Source of the DNA: SAR202 cluster bacterium
GTDB taxonomy: Bacteria > Chloroflexota > Dehalococcoidia > Lucifugimonadales > GCA-2712585
Assembly (NCBI GenBank): GCA_016872285.1
Contig: VGZZ01000014.1
Span: 1 to 51,227, forward strand
DNA length: 51,227 nucleotides
Direction: 5' to 3'
Below are positions 26,250 through 34,531 of the stretch, in pieces. The stretch's first letter is position 1, and each line of letters starts with the position of its first letter. The translations under genes and the position numbers were made by a program. The notes below the pieces were generated by a model that was not told the DNA's origin, made no database searches, and was given only the letters and a program-made list of their open reading frames with translations.

Positions 26250-27827
26250 CTATCGGCCACCGCCGACGCGGGGTCGAGCTTTGTTGCCCTGGCCGCCCTT
26301 CTTTTTGTTGGGAGCGCGGCCTCCCCGCTTGTCGCGGCGACCGGCACCGCCCCGGTCGTAATCCAGGATATCTTCGGCGAAGCGGATTTTTCCGGCATCC
26401 GGGGTGAGCTGAGGCGTCTTCCAGATATCTTCGCCCATCTCCTGGACTTCCGTGACCTCTTCTTCCGCCTCCTCCGCGTCCTCGGTCTCCTGTTCTTCCA
26501 GGCCCAGGGCAGCGAGCTCCTCCTCTACGCTGGCAGAGGCGGCGACTTTTTCTTCAGGGGCGGGAGCAGTCTTGTCCTGGGCGAGGATTTCAGCAAGGGC
26601 TTCCTCCAGAACGGGGACGGCGACTTTAGGCTTCTCAGGCTCAGCTTTCTCTTCGACAGGCGCCGGAGTTTTCTTGGCGCGGGCGGCTTCAGCCACGGCG
26701 TCGGCCTTGGTTTTGGCCTCCTCGCGGGCGCGCTCCTCGACGACGGCGGCGGCGGTCTCAGAGTCCAGCTTGATCTGGGCTTTGAGGGTCTCCCATTCCG
26801 CCATGCTCTTGATATCCAGATGCCAGCCGGTGAGTTTGGCGGCGAGGCGGGCGTTCTGGCCCTCTTTGCCGATGGCGAGGGAAAGCTGGCGCTCAGGGAC
26901 TACCACGACGGCGGACTTGTCCTTTTCCGTGGCTTCCACATGGACGACTTCCGCAGGGCTGAGGGCGTTGGAGATAAAGCGCTTGAGGTCGCGGTCCCAG
27001 CGGACGACGTCGATTTTCTCGCCCTGGAGCTCGTTGACGATGTTCTGGATACGATTGCCGCGCATGCCGATGCAGGAGCCTACGGGGTCTACGCCTTCTT
27101 GCATAGCGACGACGGCGACTTTGCTGCGGGAGCCGGCCTCGCGGGCGATGGAGCGGATTTCGACGATGCCGTTATAGACCTCCGGGACTTCCAACTCGAA
27201 GAGGCGCTTGAGGAGGTTTTTGTGGCTACGGGAGACAATAATCTCCGGACCCTTGGCGTTGCGGCGGACTTCCAGGACATAGACCTTGAGGCGCTGGCCG
27301 CGGCGGTAGCGCTCAGTGATGACTTGCTCTTCAGGGGTGAGGAGGGCTTCGGCGCGGTCCAGCTCCAGAGTAATGCCCTTGGCGGGGTCCATCTGGCCGA
27401 CGACGGCGGAGATAATATCATCGACGCGCTTAACGAACTCGCCGTAGACGAGTTCGCGCTCGGCCTCGCGGAGGCGCTGGAGGACCACCTGCTTGGCGGT
27501 CTGGGCGGCGATGCGGGAGGCCTGGTGGGAGAGGCTTTCGACTTCGACAGTGTCGCCGGCTTTGACGTCGCGTTTGAAGGTCTTGGCCTCTTTGAGGGCG
27601 ATTTCTTTTTTGGAGTCCTGGACATCCTCGACAGCGGTCTTGACGACGTAGGCGCGGATGTCGCCGGTGTTGGGGTTGAGCTTAACGGACACGTTTAAGC
27701 CATCTCCCCAGTTGTCCTTTTTGAAGGCGGAGGCCAGAGCGGCCTCAATAGCCTTAAGGACCTCCTCTTTTGGGAGGTGGCGTTCCGCAGCTAGCTGCGT
27801 AAGTGCTATTAAGAAGTCACTTTTCAA
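26250..27827 (-). CDS. nusA: Transcription termination/antitermination factor NusA
   Basis: Binds RNA polymerase and nascent RNA. The 525-residue product has an amino domain ([20 protein letters not shown]), an S1 domain with the region [20 protein letters not shown], and two KH domains ([20 protein letters not shown] and [16 protein letters not shown]). A long acidic, Ala/Glu-rich region and a Gly/Arg/Lys-rich tail ([20 protein letters not shown]) replace the usual C-terminal repeats. It opens the visible operon; rimP, often directly upstream, is not found. A 9-bp hairpin lies in its leader. Confidence 0.96.
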   Translation of the reverse strand: MKSDFLIALTQLAAERHLPKEEVLKAIEAALASAFKKDNWGDGLNVSVKLNPNTGDIRAYVVKTAVEDVQDSKKEIALKEAKTFKRDVKAGDTVEVESLSHQASRIAAQTAKQVVLQRLREAERELVYGEFVKRVDDIISAVVGQMDPAKGITLELDRAEALLTPEEQVITERYRRGQRLKVYVLEVRRNAKGPEIIVSRSHKNLLKRLFELEVPEVYNGIVEIRSIAREAGSRSKVAVVAMQEGVDPVGSCIGMRGNRIQNIVNELQGEKIDVVRWDRDLKRFISNALSPAEVVHVEATEKDKSAVVVVPERQLSLAIGKEGQNARLAAKLTGWHLDIKSMAEWETLKAQIKLDSETAAAVVEERAREEAKTKADAVAEAARAKKTPAPVEEKAEPEKPKVAVPVLEEALAEILAQDKTAPAPEEKVAASASVEEELAALGLEEQETEDAEEAEEEVTEVQEMGEDIWKTPQLTPDAGKIRFAEDILDYDRGGAGRRDKRGGRAPNKKKGGQGNKARPRVGGGR

Positions 27828-27861
27828 GGCGGACCCCCTATTGCAATTCCCCTTTAAGCAA

Positions 27862-27887
27862 GAAAGCGGGACTCACAGCCCGCTTTC
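27862..27887 (-). promoter_or_regulatory. Leader hairpin upstream of nusA
   Basis: GAAAGCGGG and CCCGCTTTC pair perfectly around an 8-base loop, 35 bases before the nusA start. On the minus strand it is not followed by a T-run, so it reads more like a leader structure than a finished terminator. Confidence 0.5.
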
Positions 27888-27966
27888 AAGCGCAATACGA
27901 GAAAGGAATTACAGGGGCAAGTATAGCACTAGATTGGAGGGGCGGCAAGGGAAGTAAAGGACTGCT

Positions 27967-28467
27967 TCAGATAAAGTCCTCAGTTAGTAGACCAGCAAGG
28001 GGAACACCAAGGCTATTAGCTATACTAGAAAGGGTGGTATAACGAGGAGAGTGCTCGCCTTTTTCAATCCTTAGTAGGGTTATGCGGCCAATTCCAGCTT
28101 TTTCAGCCAAGGAGCCTTGAGAAAAGTTCTTCTCTTCTCTCAGCCTACGTATGCGAGTCCCGAGGATTTCCCGGCCTCTTTTGGCTGACTGAACACTTTG
28201 CCGCTTATAGCCTTTGTCGCAGAAGGGTCTGACGTAGTCCCATGGCAATTCTATAGAATCACCGCTTTTTGTATGCAACACTAGCTGGTAAGGATTAGGA
28301 AGGTAAACGGAATCCAGGTTAGCAAGAGAGCCAATTTCTGAGATTTTTGAGAATGGCAAAATACCCTCTTGACCATCAGCAAAAACAAATCTAATTCCCT
28401 CTCGGTCAGCTTTAGCGAAGGTAAGCATGCGTTCTGCGTTTTTTACGTGAGTGGCCAAGGCGCTCAT
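27967..28467 (-). CDS. DUF2442-like plus HTH (XRE/Cro-CI) regulator, antitoxin-like
   Basis: A 166-residue two-part protein. The first 85 residues (GIRFVFADGQEGILPFSKIS and DSIELPWDYVRPFCD) resemble DUF2442. Residues about 104-160 form a Cro/CI helix-turn-helix: LGTRIRRLREEKNFSQGSLA, EKAGIGRITLLRIEKGEH. It follows the DUF4160 gene by 24 bases with AAAGGAG as ribosome site. DUF4160 and DUF2442 genes commonly pair and have been proposed as a toxin-antitoxin system. By that reading this is the antitoxin and autorepressor, probably acting at the palindromes at 28741-28775. Confidence 0.8.
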   Translation of the reverse strand: MSALATHVKNAERMLTFAKADREGIRFVFADGQEGILPFSKISEIGSLANLDSVYLPNPYQLVLHTKSGDSIELPWDYVRPFCDKGYKRQSVQSAKRGREILGTRIRRLREEKNFSQGSLAEKAGIGRITLLRIEKGEHSPRYTTLSSIANSLGVPLAGLLTEDFI

Positions 28468-28491
28468 AGTCGTGAGAGGCTCCTTTCCTGA

Positions 28492-28728
28492 TCATCTCTT
28501 ACGAATAATGTCCCAGGCGTTCCTGATGGCTTCTGAATGCTTTTTATAGGCGAACCGGATGTCCCTAGACATACCAGGCGGCGGATCTTCCATGTAGGAA
28601 CCACCGTTTAGTTCGATGCGGCAAAGGTCCTCATTTCCGATCCATACGTGGACATGGGGTGGTTCGAAAGCATTCTCTCTAGTGTTGATAATGAACTTTA
28701 ATTGTCCCTCAATGACTACTGTAGGCAT
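28492..28728 (-). CDS. DUF4160 protein, candidate toxin
   Basis: A 78-residue protein with the DUF4160 pattern: FIINTRENAFEPPHVHVWIG, then CRIELNGGSYMEDPPPGMS and EAIRNAWDIIRKR. It precedes the HTH/DUF2442 gene in one operon. The biochemical activity of DUF4160 is not established. Two perfect palindromes lie within 47 bases upstream of the ATG. Lower GC than the flanks suggests a mobile origin. Confidence 0.82.
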   Translation of the reverse strand: MPTVVIEGQLKFIINTRENAFEPPHVHVWIGNEDLCRIELNGGSYMEDPPPGMSRDIRFAYKKHSEAIRNAWDIIRKR

Positions 28729-28740
28729 AGTCTTAACAAC

Positions 28741-28775
28741 TACACCTAAAAGGTGTATGTATCATAAATGATACA
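28741..28775. promoter_or_regulatory. Twin palindromic operator upstream of the DUF4160/HTH pair
   Basis: TACACCT-AAA-AGGTGTA (28741-28757) and TGTATCAT-AA-ATGATACA (28758-28775) abut exactly. Each is a perfect inverted repeat with different half-sites. The position, just before the first gene of an autoregulated-looking pair, fits operator sites for the HTH protein. Confidence 0.6.
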
Positions 28776-28842
28776 TTATGCAATGACAAGAGGGTGTGGA
28801 TTATAGGCGGACGGAGCAGAACAGATGCAGTTGAGGGACTAG

Positions 28843-29784
28843 CTACCACCAGACTTTGCCGCGGGCCTCTTTTTCCATTTCTTCAGCGTCTTTGGTCCAG
28901 AGGCCGGTGGAGAGGTATTTCCAGCCGCCGTCGGCGAGGAGGCAGACGATGTTGCCTTTATGCATACGCTCGGCGGTCTTCATAGCGGCCCAGACGACGG
29001 CGCCGGAGGAGATGCCGGCGAAGATGCCTTCCTGGCGCATAAGCTCGCGGACGCCGCGAAAGGCGTCGCGGGACTTGCCCATGATACGGGCATCGAGCAA
29101 TGAGAGATCCAAGATGGGGGGAATGAAGCCTTCCTCCAGGTCTCGAAGGCCCTGGATAGCCTCGTCAGGCTCGGGGGCGACGGCGATGACCTTGATATCC
29201 TTGCGATACTCTTTAAGTCGCCGGCCGACGCCCATGAGGGTGCCGCCGGTGCCGAGGCCGGCGACGAAGACGTCCACGTCCGGCAGGTCGCGAATGATTT
29301 CGTCGGCGGTGGTGTCATAGTGGGCACCCGGGTTGGCCTGGTTGCCGTACTGGTAGAGCATGACGTAGTCGCCGTTGGTACTACGGGCCATCATCTCCTG
29401 GGCCATAGCGATGGCGCCGTTGGAGCCGTACTTGCCGGGGGAGTAGACGATGTCGGCGCCGTAGGCGCGGAGAAGCTGGGTGCGCTCGGGGCTGACGTTG
29501 TCGGGCATGACGACTTTGACCCTGTAGCCCTTGAGTTTGGCGACGAAGGCCAGGGAGATGCCGGTGTTGCCGCTGGTGGGCTCCAGAATGGTGACGTGGG
29601 GGTTGAGCTTGCCCTCCCGCTCAGCGTTTTCAATCATGTTTTTGGCGATGCGGTCTTTGAGGCTGCCGGTGGGGTTCTGGCCCTCCAGCTTGGCAAAGAT
29701 GCGCACCCCGTTACCCGGGTTCATGTTTCGGAGCTCCACCAGGGGGGTATTGCCGATGGTGTCTATCAGGGTCTTATAGGGCAT
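28843..29784 (-). CDS. cysM: Cysteine synthase, CysM type
   Basis: PLP-dependent beta-replacement enzyme. From ATG 29784 (MPYKTLIDTIGNTPLVEL) it has 313 residues. Lys43 (TGSLKDR) forms the PLP aldimine, PTSGNTG (69-75) binds the cofactor and GLGTGGTLMGVGRRLKE holds the phosphate. The C-terminal ADGGWKYLSTGLW is like that of actinobacterial CysM, which takes sulfur from a thiocarboxylated carrier (CysO) and uses O-phosphoserine. The MoeB/ThiF-like gene upstream fits that route. No CysO/ThiS-type gene is seen in the window. A family A repeat lies between cysM and moeB. Confidence 0.92.
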   Translation of the reverse strand: MPYKTLIDTIGNTPLVELRNMNPGNGVRIFAKLEGQNPTGSLKDRIAKNMIENAEREGKLNPHVTILEPTSGNTGISLAFVAKLKGYRVKVVMPDNVSPERTQLLRAYGADIVYSPGKYGSNGAIAMAQEMMARSTNGDYVMLYQYGNQANPGAHYDTTADEIIRDLPDVDVFVAGLGTGGTLMGVGRRLKEYRKDIKVIAVAPEPDEAIQGLRDLEEGFIPPILDLSLLDARIMGKSRDAFRGVRELMRQEGIFAGISSGAVVWAAMKTAERMHKGNIVCLLADGGWKYLSTGLWTKDAEEMEKEARGKVWW

Positions 29785-29826
29785 GGGGGGCCTTCCGGGA
29801 AAATTCAACGTTGGCCTTAAGCGGTA

Positions 29827-29953
29827 CCACCATCCCCTGACCCCTTCCTTTCAGGAAGGGGAAGAGAAATAAAGGAACCACAACCCCCTCCTTCGGCATA
29901 CTCAGGACAGCGTCTAACTCCCCCTTCGCCTTCCAGGCCGAAGGGGGAGAACC
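29827..29953. repeat. Interspersed repeat family A copy
   Basis: CCATCCCCTGACCCCTTCCT with the AGGAAGGGG arm, then CTCCCCCTTCGCCTTCCAGG and its GAAGGGGG arm. It sits between cysM and moeB. Confidence 0.85.
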
Positions 29954-30056
29954 AGATATGACCCTGCCCAGCCCAAGAGGTTGTACGCTCCCTGGACCCT
30001 TCCTGGGGTAGGTAAGTAATTCTTTGTGCAAAGCTGTCATGGGCGGTGCTAACTCT

Positions 30057-30902
30057 CTAGGAGGCTGTAACACCACTGGGCTGGCTGGCTGGGGAGGGCA
30101 TGCCGCAGAAGGCCTCGTAGTCGATAAGCTCTTTGACGGTGGGCTTGTCTCCGCAGAGGGGGCACTTGGGGTTGCGCTTGAGTTTGACCTCGCGGAAGTC
30201 CATGTTGAGGGCATCGATGAGGAGGAGCCGGGAGGTGAGGGTCTCGCCGACGCCGAGGATGAGCTTGAGGGTCTCGGTGGCCTGGATGCTGCCGACGAGT
30301 CCGGTGAGGGCGCCCAGGACGCCGGCCTCGGCGCAGTTGGGGACGAGGCCTGGAGGGGGCGGGCTGGGGAAGAGGCATCGATAGCAGCCCTTGCCGGGCA
30401 TGAAGACAGTGGCCTGGCCATCGAAGATGAGGATGCTGCCGTCTATGAGGGGCTTGTTTAGGAGATAGCAGGCGTCGTTGACGAGGTAGCGGGAGGGGAA
30501 GTTGTCGGCGCCGTTAACGACCATGTCGTACCGGGAGATGATGTCCATAGCGTTGTCGGAGTTGAGCCAGACCTCGTGGGGGACGATTTTGACCTCGGGG
30601 TTGTAGGCGTTGAGGGTGTTCTGGGCGGAGAGGACCTTGCGCTTGCCGACGGAGTCGTTGCGGTGGAGGACCTGGCGCTGGAGGTTGGAGAGGTCGACGA
30701 CGTCGAAGTCGATAATGCCGATGGTGCCGACGCCGGCGAGGGCTAGGTAGAGGGCGGCGGGGCCGCCGAGGCCGCCGGCGCCGACGACGAGGACTTTAGA
30801 GTCGATGAGCTTGCGCTGCCCGCGGCTGCCGACCTGGGGCATGATGATATGGCGGCTGTAACGCTTGACCTGCTGGGGCGTTAGGGGCTGGGCCTGAGTC
30901 AT
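30057..30902 (-). CDS. moeB: MoeB/ThiF/HesA-type adenylyltransferase
   Basis: E1-like enzyme that adenylates the C-terminus of a small sulfur-carrier protein (MoaD, ThiS or CysO). From ATG 30902 (MTQAQPLTPQQVKRYSRHII) it has 281 residues. The ATP motif GAGGLGGPAALYLALAG starts at residue 41, RQVLHRNDSVGKRK follows, and there are two Cys pairs (CYRC and CPLC) for zinc. No rhodanese domain is fused. Neighbours cysM and an Rrf2 regulator argue for cysteine biosynthesis rather than molybdopterin. The symbol marks the family, not the pathway. A terminator-like hairpin lies in the leader. Confidence 0.88.
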   Translation of the reverse strand: MTQAQPLTPQQVKRYSRHIIMPQVGSRGQRKLIDSKVLVVGAGGLGGPAALYLALAGVGTIGIIDFDVVDLSNLQRQVLHRNDSVGKRKVLSAQNTLNAYNPEVKIVPHEVWLNSDNAMDIISRYDMVVNGADNFPSRYLVNDACYLLNKPLIDGSILIFDGQATVFMPGKGCYRCLFPSPPPPGLVPNCAEAGVLGALTGLVGSIQATETLKLILGVGETLTSRLLLIDALNMDFREVKLKRNPKCPLCGDKPTVKELIDYEAFCGMPSPASQPSGVTAS

Positions 30903-30935
30903 TTCGGTTCCTCCTGACTTGTCTGTCGACGGGCA

Positions 30936-30979
30936 AAAAACGGGCCTCACTTAGAGCTATCTTGCCCAAGAAGTGAGGC
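30936..30979 (-). terminator. Terminator or attenuator between the Rrf2 gene and moeB
   Basis: Read on the minus strand: GCCTCACTT and AAGTGAGGC pair (9 bp) around an 18-base loop and are followed by CCGTTTTTTG. It lies in the 100-base gap before moeB, so it could end the rrf2 transcript or attenuate moeB-cysM. Confidence 0.65.
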
Positions 30980-31002
30980 TATTAATATATCCTGAAGACC
31001 TG

Positions 31003-31443
31003 CTATACGTTAAGGGCAGCCTTTCCGGCTACTAGTTCCAGCTGCCTTGCGGCCATGTCAGCGATGGTGGTGGAGCTGAGGAGCTGCTGCACGGCTTCTT
31101 CAAAGGACCTCCAGACCTCTCTCTGGGCACAAGCGGTGGAGAGTTTACATTCGTCCGGCTCCAAAAAACAGTCCAGCAGAGGGGCGCGGCCTTCCAGGCC
31201 GTTCATGACCATGGCAAGGGTGATCTGGGAGGGGTTGGAGGCGAGGGTGTGGCCGCCCTGGGGGCCGCGGCGGCTGAGGATGAAGCCGGCCTTGTGTAGG
31301 GTGGTGAGGACCTGGTCCAGGTAGGCTTCCGGGATGCCCTGTCGCTGGGCGATTTCAGAGGTCTGCATGGAGTGGCCCTGACCCCGCTGGGCGAGTTCCA
31401 CCAAAGCACGGACGCCGTAGTCAACTTTCATGGGGATTCGCAT
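31003..31443 (-). CDS. Rrf2-family transcriptional regulator (CymR/IscR-like)
   Basis: A 146-residue winged-helix regulator. MRIPMKVDYGVRALVELAQR, then GIPEAYLDQVLTTLHKAGF and RRGPQGGHTLA are the Rrf2 signature. Three Cys (C92, C99, C105) with the spacing of iron-sulfur Rrf2 proteins (IscR/NsrR-like) are present, so it may sense iron-sulfur status. The gene order rrf2-moeB-cysM suggests control of cysteine or sulfur metabolism. The ATG at 31443 follows AGGTG; a GTG six bases earlier is the alternative. Confidence 0.9.
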   Translation of the reverse strand: MRIPMKVDYGVRALVELAQRGQGHSMQTSEIAQRQGIPEAYLDQVLTTLHKAGFILSRRGPQGGHTLASNPSQITLAMVMNGLEGRAPLLDCFLEPDECKLSTACAQREVWRSFEEAVQQLLSSTTIADMAARQLELVAGKAALNV

Positions 31444-31568
31444 AAGCACACCTGGAAGCGCTGGAGTGATTATACAACCGAGGGAGGGGATTGTCTATGA
31501 AGGGACTCGACAATAGGGTGCTTACAGCAAGGGTAGGTCCGCCCTAGATGGGGAGCGTTGTTCTGAAT

Positions 31569-31735
31569 CGGGATACCATCCCCTGTCCCCTTCCCCGACT
31601 GCATCGGGACTGAGTACAGCCTGCTGGAAGGGGAAGAATAAATAAGATCACCTCATCATCCCCCTTCGACAAGCTCAGGGCAGGCTCTAGCCCCTTCTTC
31701 TCCTTTGCAATAGGAGAAGAAGGGGGACCAGATGG
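31569..31735. repeat. Interspersed repeat family A copy
   Basis: Has the CCCGACTGCATCGGG arm variant also found at 4728 and 44517, followed by CCCCTTCTTCTCCTTTGCAA and its AGGAGAAGAAGGGG arm. It fills most of the gene-free 31444-31819 interval. Confidence 0.85.
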
Positions 31736-31819
31736 GACGGGACTACTGAACCCAGTCCAAAAGTCTCGCACACTGACCAGACCGTGTTTCACTTGATAGA
31801 ACCGAGGACTGTGCTAAAG

Positions 31820-31851
31820 AAGCAGCGCCCCGACGGCTCGGGGCGCTGCTT
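31820..31851 (-). terminator. Strong hairpin, probable terminator of the solute-binding gene
   Basis: A perfect 14-bp stem, AAGCAGCGCCCCGA and its complement, with loop CGGC. It starts 34 bases after the stop at 31886 on the minus strand and is followed by a short T-tract (CTTT). Confidence 0.75.
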
Positions 31852-31885
31852 CATCCCAGAAAGGGCCCGACGGAGGTGTCAGCTA

Positions 31886-33811
31886 TTACTTAGTCACGGC
31901 TTTAGTGTACTCGTGGTAGCGAACCGGGCCCATATGCAGTTGGTTGACGGTGTAGTCAGCCACCACGCTGGGGTTGTAGGCGACTTCAGCGGTGACCCAC
32001 ATGAGGGGTACACTGAAGCCCTTGGCTAACCACTGCTCGGCGAAATCCTGAGAGATCTTATCTCGCTCAGCGAAAGTGGTGGTGACCAGGCACTTAGCGT
32101 AGAAGGCGGAGGCCTCCTCGAATTCGCGGTAGCCGATGCCCAGCTCCCATATCATGGAGAATTCCACGGCATGGCAGACCGGGTCCAGGGAGGGCGAGGC
32201 GGACCACATCCAGTTGGGTCGGCTCCTGGAGCGTGCGATGTTGCGGAAATCGCCGAAGGCGTTGACCATCTCAAGACTGACGTCGACGCCCACCTTGGCA
32301 AAGTCCTGCTTAATGGTCTCGCACATGTCAGCCCACTCGGGTATGACGTTGCTAGTGCGGAGGCAGTTGAGGATGCTCTTGAATCCGTTGGGAAAGCCGG
32401 CCTGGGTCAGGAGCTGTTTGGCCTTGGCTACGTCATAGGCGTAGGGCCAGCCGCCGGCCTTGCCGGTCTTGCCCTCAGGGCCGGGGAAGGGAGCCTAGGA
32501 GTCCTTGAAGTCGGAGCGCCAGGGCGGGAAGTAGTCAACCAAGGGGAAGCCCTGGCTGTTGTAGTAAGCCTTGTTGAAGGCATCGCGGTTAATAGCGTGG
32601 TTGAGGGCCAGGCGGACGTCAGGCTTTCTCAAGGGGTCGTTGGGGTCGTAACCGCCGGGGCTCTTGCCGCAGGTGGGGACGCCGGAGCCTGGGAGGACCT
32701 TGCCGTCCTTGCAGTATACGTCCTCCCGGTAGTAGATGAGGCCTAAGCCCTGGTGGACCGAGGGGAAGGTGGACTTAGCGGTCTTGAAGCCGGCGCTGGT
32801 GATAGTGGCCCGCTGGGCGCGGACCAGGGGGATGATGTCAGCCTCTTTGGCCAGAAGCATGGCCTGCCGGGTGGCGGCTTCCTGGACCAGGAGGACCTGG
32901 CGCTCATGGAACTCAGGGGTCCTGCGGTAGTGGTTTTCCACTCTTGCATGGAGGAACTCCTGGTTAATGGCGTGCTTGACGTAGGTCCAGGGGCCGTTGC
33001 CGACGGGATCGGCCTTGAATCCGGCCTCGCCGCCGACGGCGGTCCAGTGTTGGACGCTCATGACGCCGGACTCCCACTCATCGGACATGAAGAAACCCAG
33101 GTCCAGGATGACGTTGGGAGCATGGATGACGGCGGTGAAGTCGTTAGGGAACTCCCAGTTGGCCATACCGCCAAATCGAGCGGTCCATTCGCCGGGGCTT
33201 CTGGTGTCTTTGGAGCCGTAGGGGCCGCCTTCACCGTTTAGGAGTTCCCATGTTAGCTGGAGGTCCTTGACGGAGAGGGTGTAGCCTGGGATAGCTTTGC
33301 CAGCCTTGTAGAAGGGGACGCCCTGTCTCAGGTTGAAGGTCCAGTCCTTGCCGTTGGGGGCAACGGACCAGGAGGTGGCCAACTCGGGCTGTTCCTCGTT
33401 GGTGAGAATGCCCCGGCCGATGAGGTGGTCGTACTGGGCGTTAAGCTTTTCCGACACCTGGGACTGGGTGTAAGGGGCGGTCTGCTGCTCAGCGGGAGCA
33501 GGGAGGGCGATGACCAGCCGAGGTTTGACGGGGACTTTGGGCGCCGAGGTGGCTGCAGCCGTAGGTGTAGCCGCTCGGGTGGGGGTGGCGGTGGGCGCAG
33601 CAGCCGTGACAGTCTGGCCCGGAGCCGGGGTGGTGGCAGCAGGTCGCGTAGGAGTAGCGGTGGCAGCCGGCGGGGTGGTGGCAGCGGGGCGAGCAGTAGC
33701 AGTGGCGGTGGGGTCATCGTCGCCGCAGGCAGCGATGAAAATGGATAGCCCGGCCAGGGCTAAGAGGGGGACGAAGAGACGAAGCAGAGGTCTGAGAGTC
33801 CGTAAATCCAC
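31886..33811 (-). pseudogene. Peptide/oligosaccharide ABC transporter solute-binding lipoprotein, internal amber stop
   Basis: Extracytoplasmic family 5 binding protein. A signal peptide with lipobox SIFIAACGD (C29) is followed by a Thr/Pro/Ala-rich linker (about 32-90) and the SBP_bac_5 fold (QPELATSWSVAPNGKDWTFN, LRQGVPFYK). A TAG codon at 32495-32497 stops the frame after SDFKDS. The same frame then continues without a break: APFPGPEGKTGKAGGWPYAY, then DVAKAKQLLTQAGFPNGFK, down to the stop at 31886. Joined, the protein has about 640 residues, as expected. One base change would explain it; read error, recent mutation or stop readthrough are all possible. No permease or ATPase genes are alongside. 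Confidence 0.85.
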
Positions 33812-34017
33812 GATACACCTCCTAAGAAGTTGGGGCTACAGGGACGGAGATTCCTGGGACGATAATCGGCTGTAACAACAGGCCGAAGAGATGAGAGGCG
33901 TTAGGTTCTATAGGTTCTGCTGTATTTATGATAATTACTGATTAACGCCATTTTTCACCCTATATTTAAGGGATTTCGGATAATAATAAAAAATCGCCCT
34001 AAGATAATCTTGAATTT

Positions 34018-34410
34018 GTGACGAGGATATTGATAGGATTTGGCGAGCAAGACAAGATGGATTTGGGTGCGCTCAACAAAGTGCGCTCTTTAAATTACAT
34101 ATCCGCATCTGAAGGATGGCGGTTTCTGACGAATCATGCCAGAGTACTGCTATTTTTCGACCGACACAAGCGAGTGACAATAAGGGAAGTATCGGACGCG
34201 CTGGACCTGGCAGAACCTTCAGTGCGACGGATCATCTCGCAGCTGAGCGAGGCGGGATACGTGAAGAAGCGGCTGGAGCGGGGCGTTAACCTGTACGTAA
34301 TTTCGGCGAAGATGCCGATGAGGTCGAGGGAGCTTAGCCAAGTACCTGTCAGCGTTATAATCAACGCATTGCACAAAGCCCTCGATAGCACGCAGCGCTC
34401 GGATAATTAG
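34018..34410 (+). CDS. Winged-helix (MarR/ArsR-like) DNA-binding protein
   Basis: A 130-residue regulator. The middle part, RVLLFFDRHKRVTIREVSDA, LDLAEPSVRRIISQLSEAGY and VKKRLERGVNLYVIS, is a MarR-type winged helix. It is divergent from the solute-binding gene across a 200-base AT-rich spacer and may regulate it. The start is a GTG at 34018 or an ATG at 34057; neither has a clear ribosome site. Confidence 0.72.
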   Translation: MTRILIGFGEQDKMDLGALNKVRSLNYISASEGWRFLTNHARVLLFFDRHKRVTIREVSDALDLAEPSVRRIISQLSEAGYVKKRLERGVNLYVISAKMPMRSRELSQVPVSVIINALHKALDSTQRSDN

Positions 34411-34531
34411 GACGGCTTACCTGGGAGGGTGCGGGGAGGGAGGCCGAGTCCAGCTTTCCCTTTAGAGCGTCATCGTGGTAACATTACCTTTTGTTCACCG
34501 ACTATTAACTTTGTGATTCATGAGGAGCGTC

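Noticed and set aside
28794-28985. Short plus frame between the DUF4160 unit and cysM
   Set aside because: Arg-rich shadow of the cysM 3' end, no ribosome site.
31886-33811. Internal TAG as selenocysteine-like or pyrrolysine recoding
   Set aside because: Substrate-binding lipoproteins are not known to use recoded residues, and no pyl genes are visible; mutation or read error is simpler.
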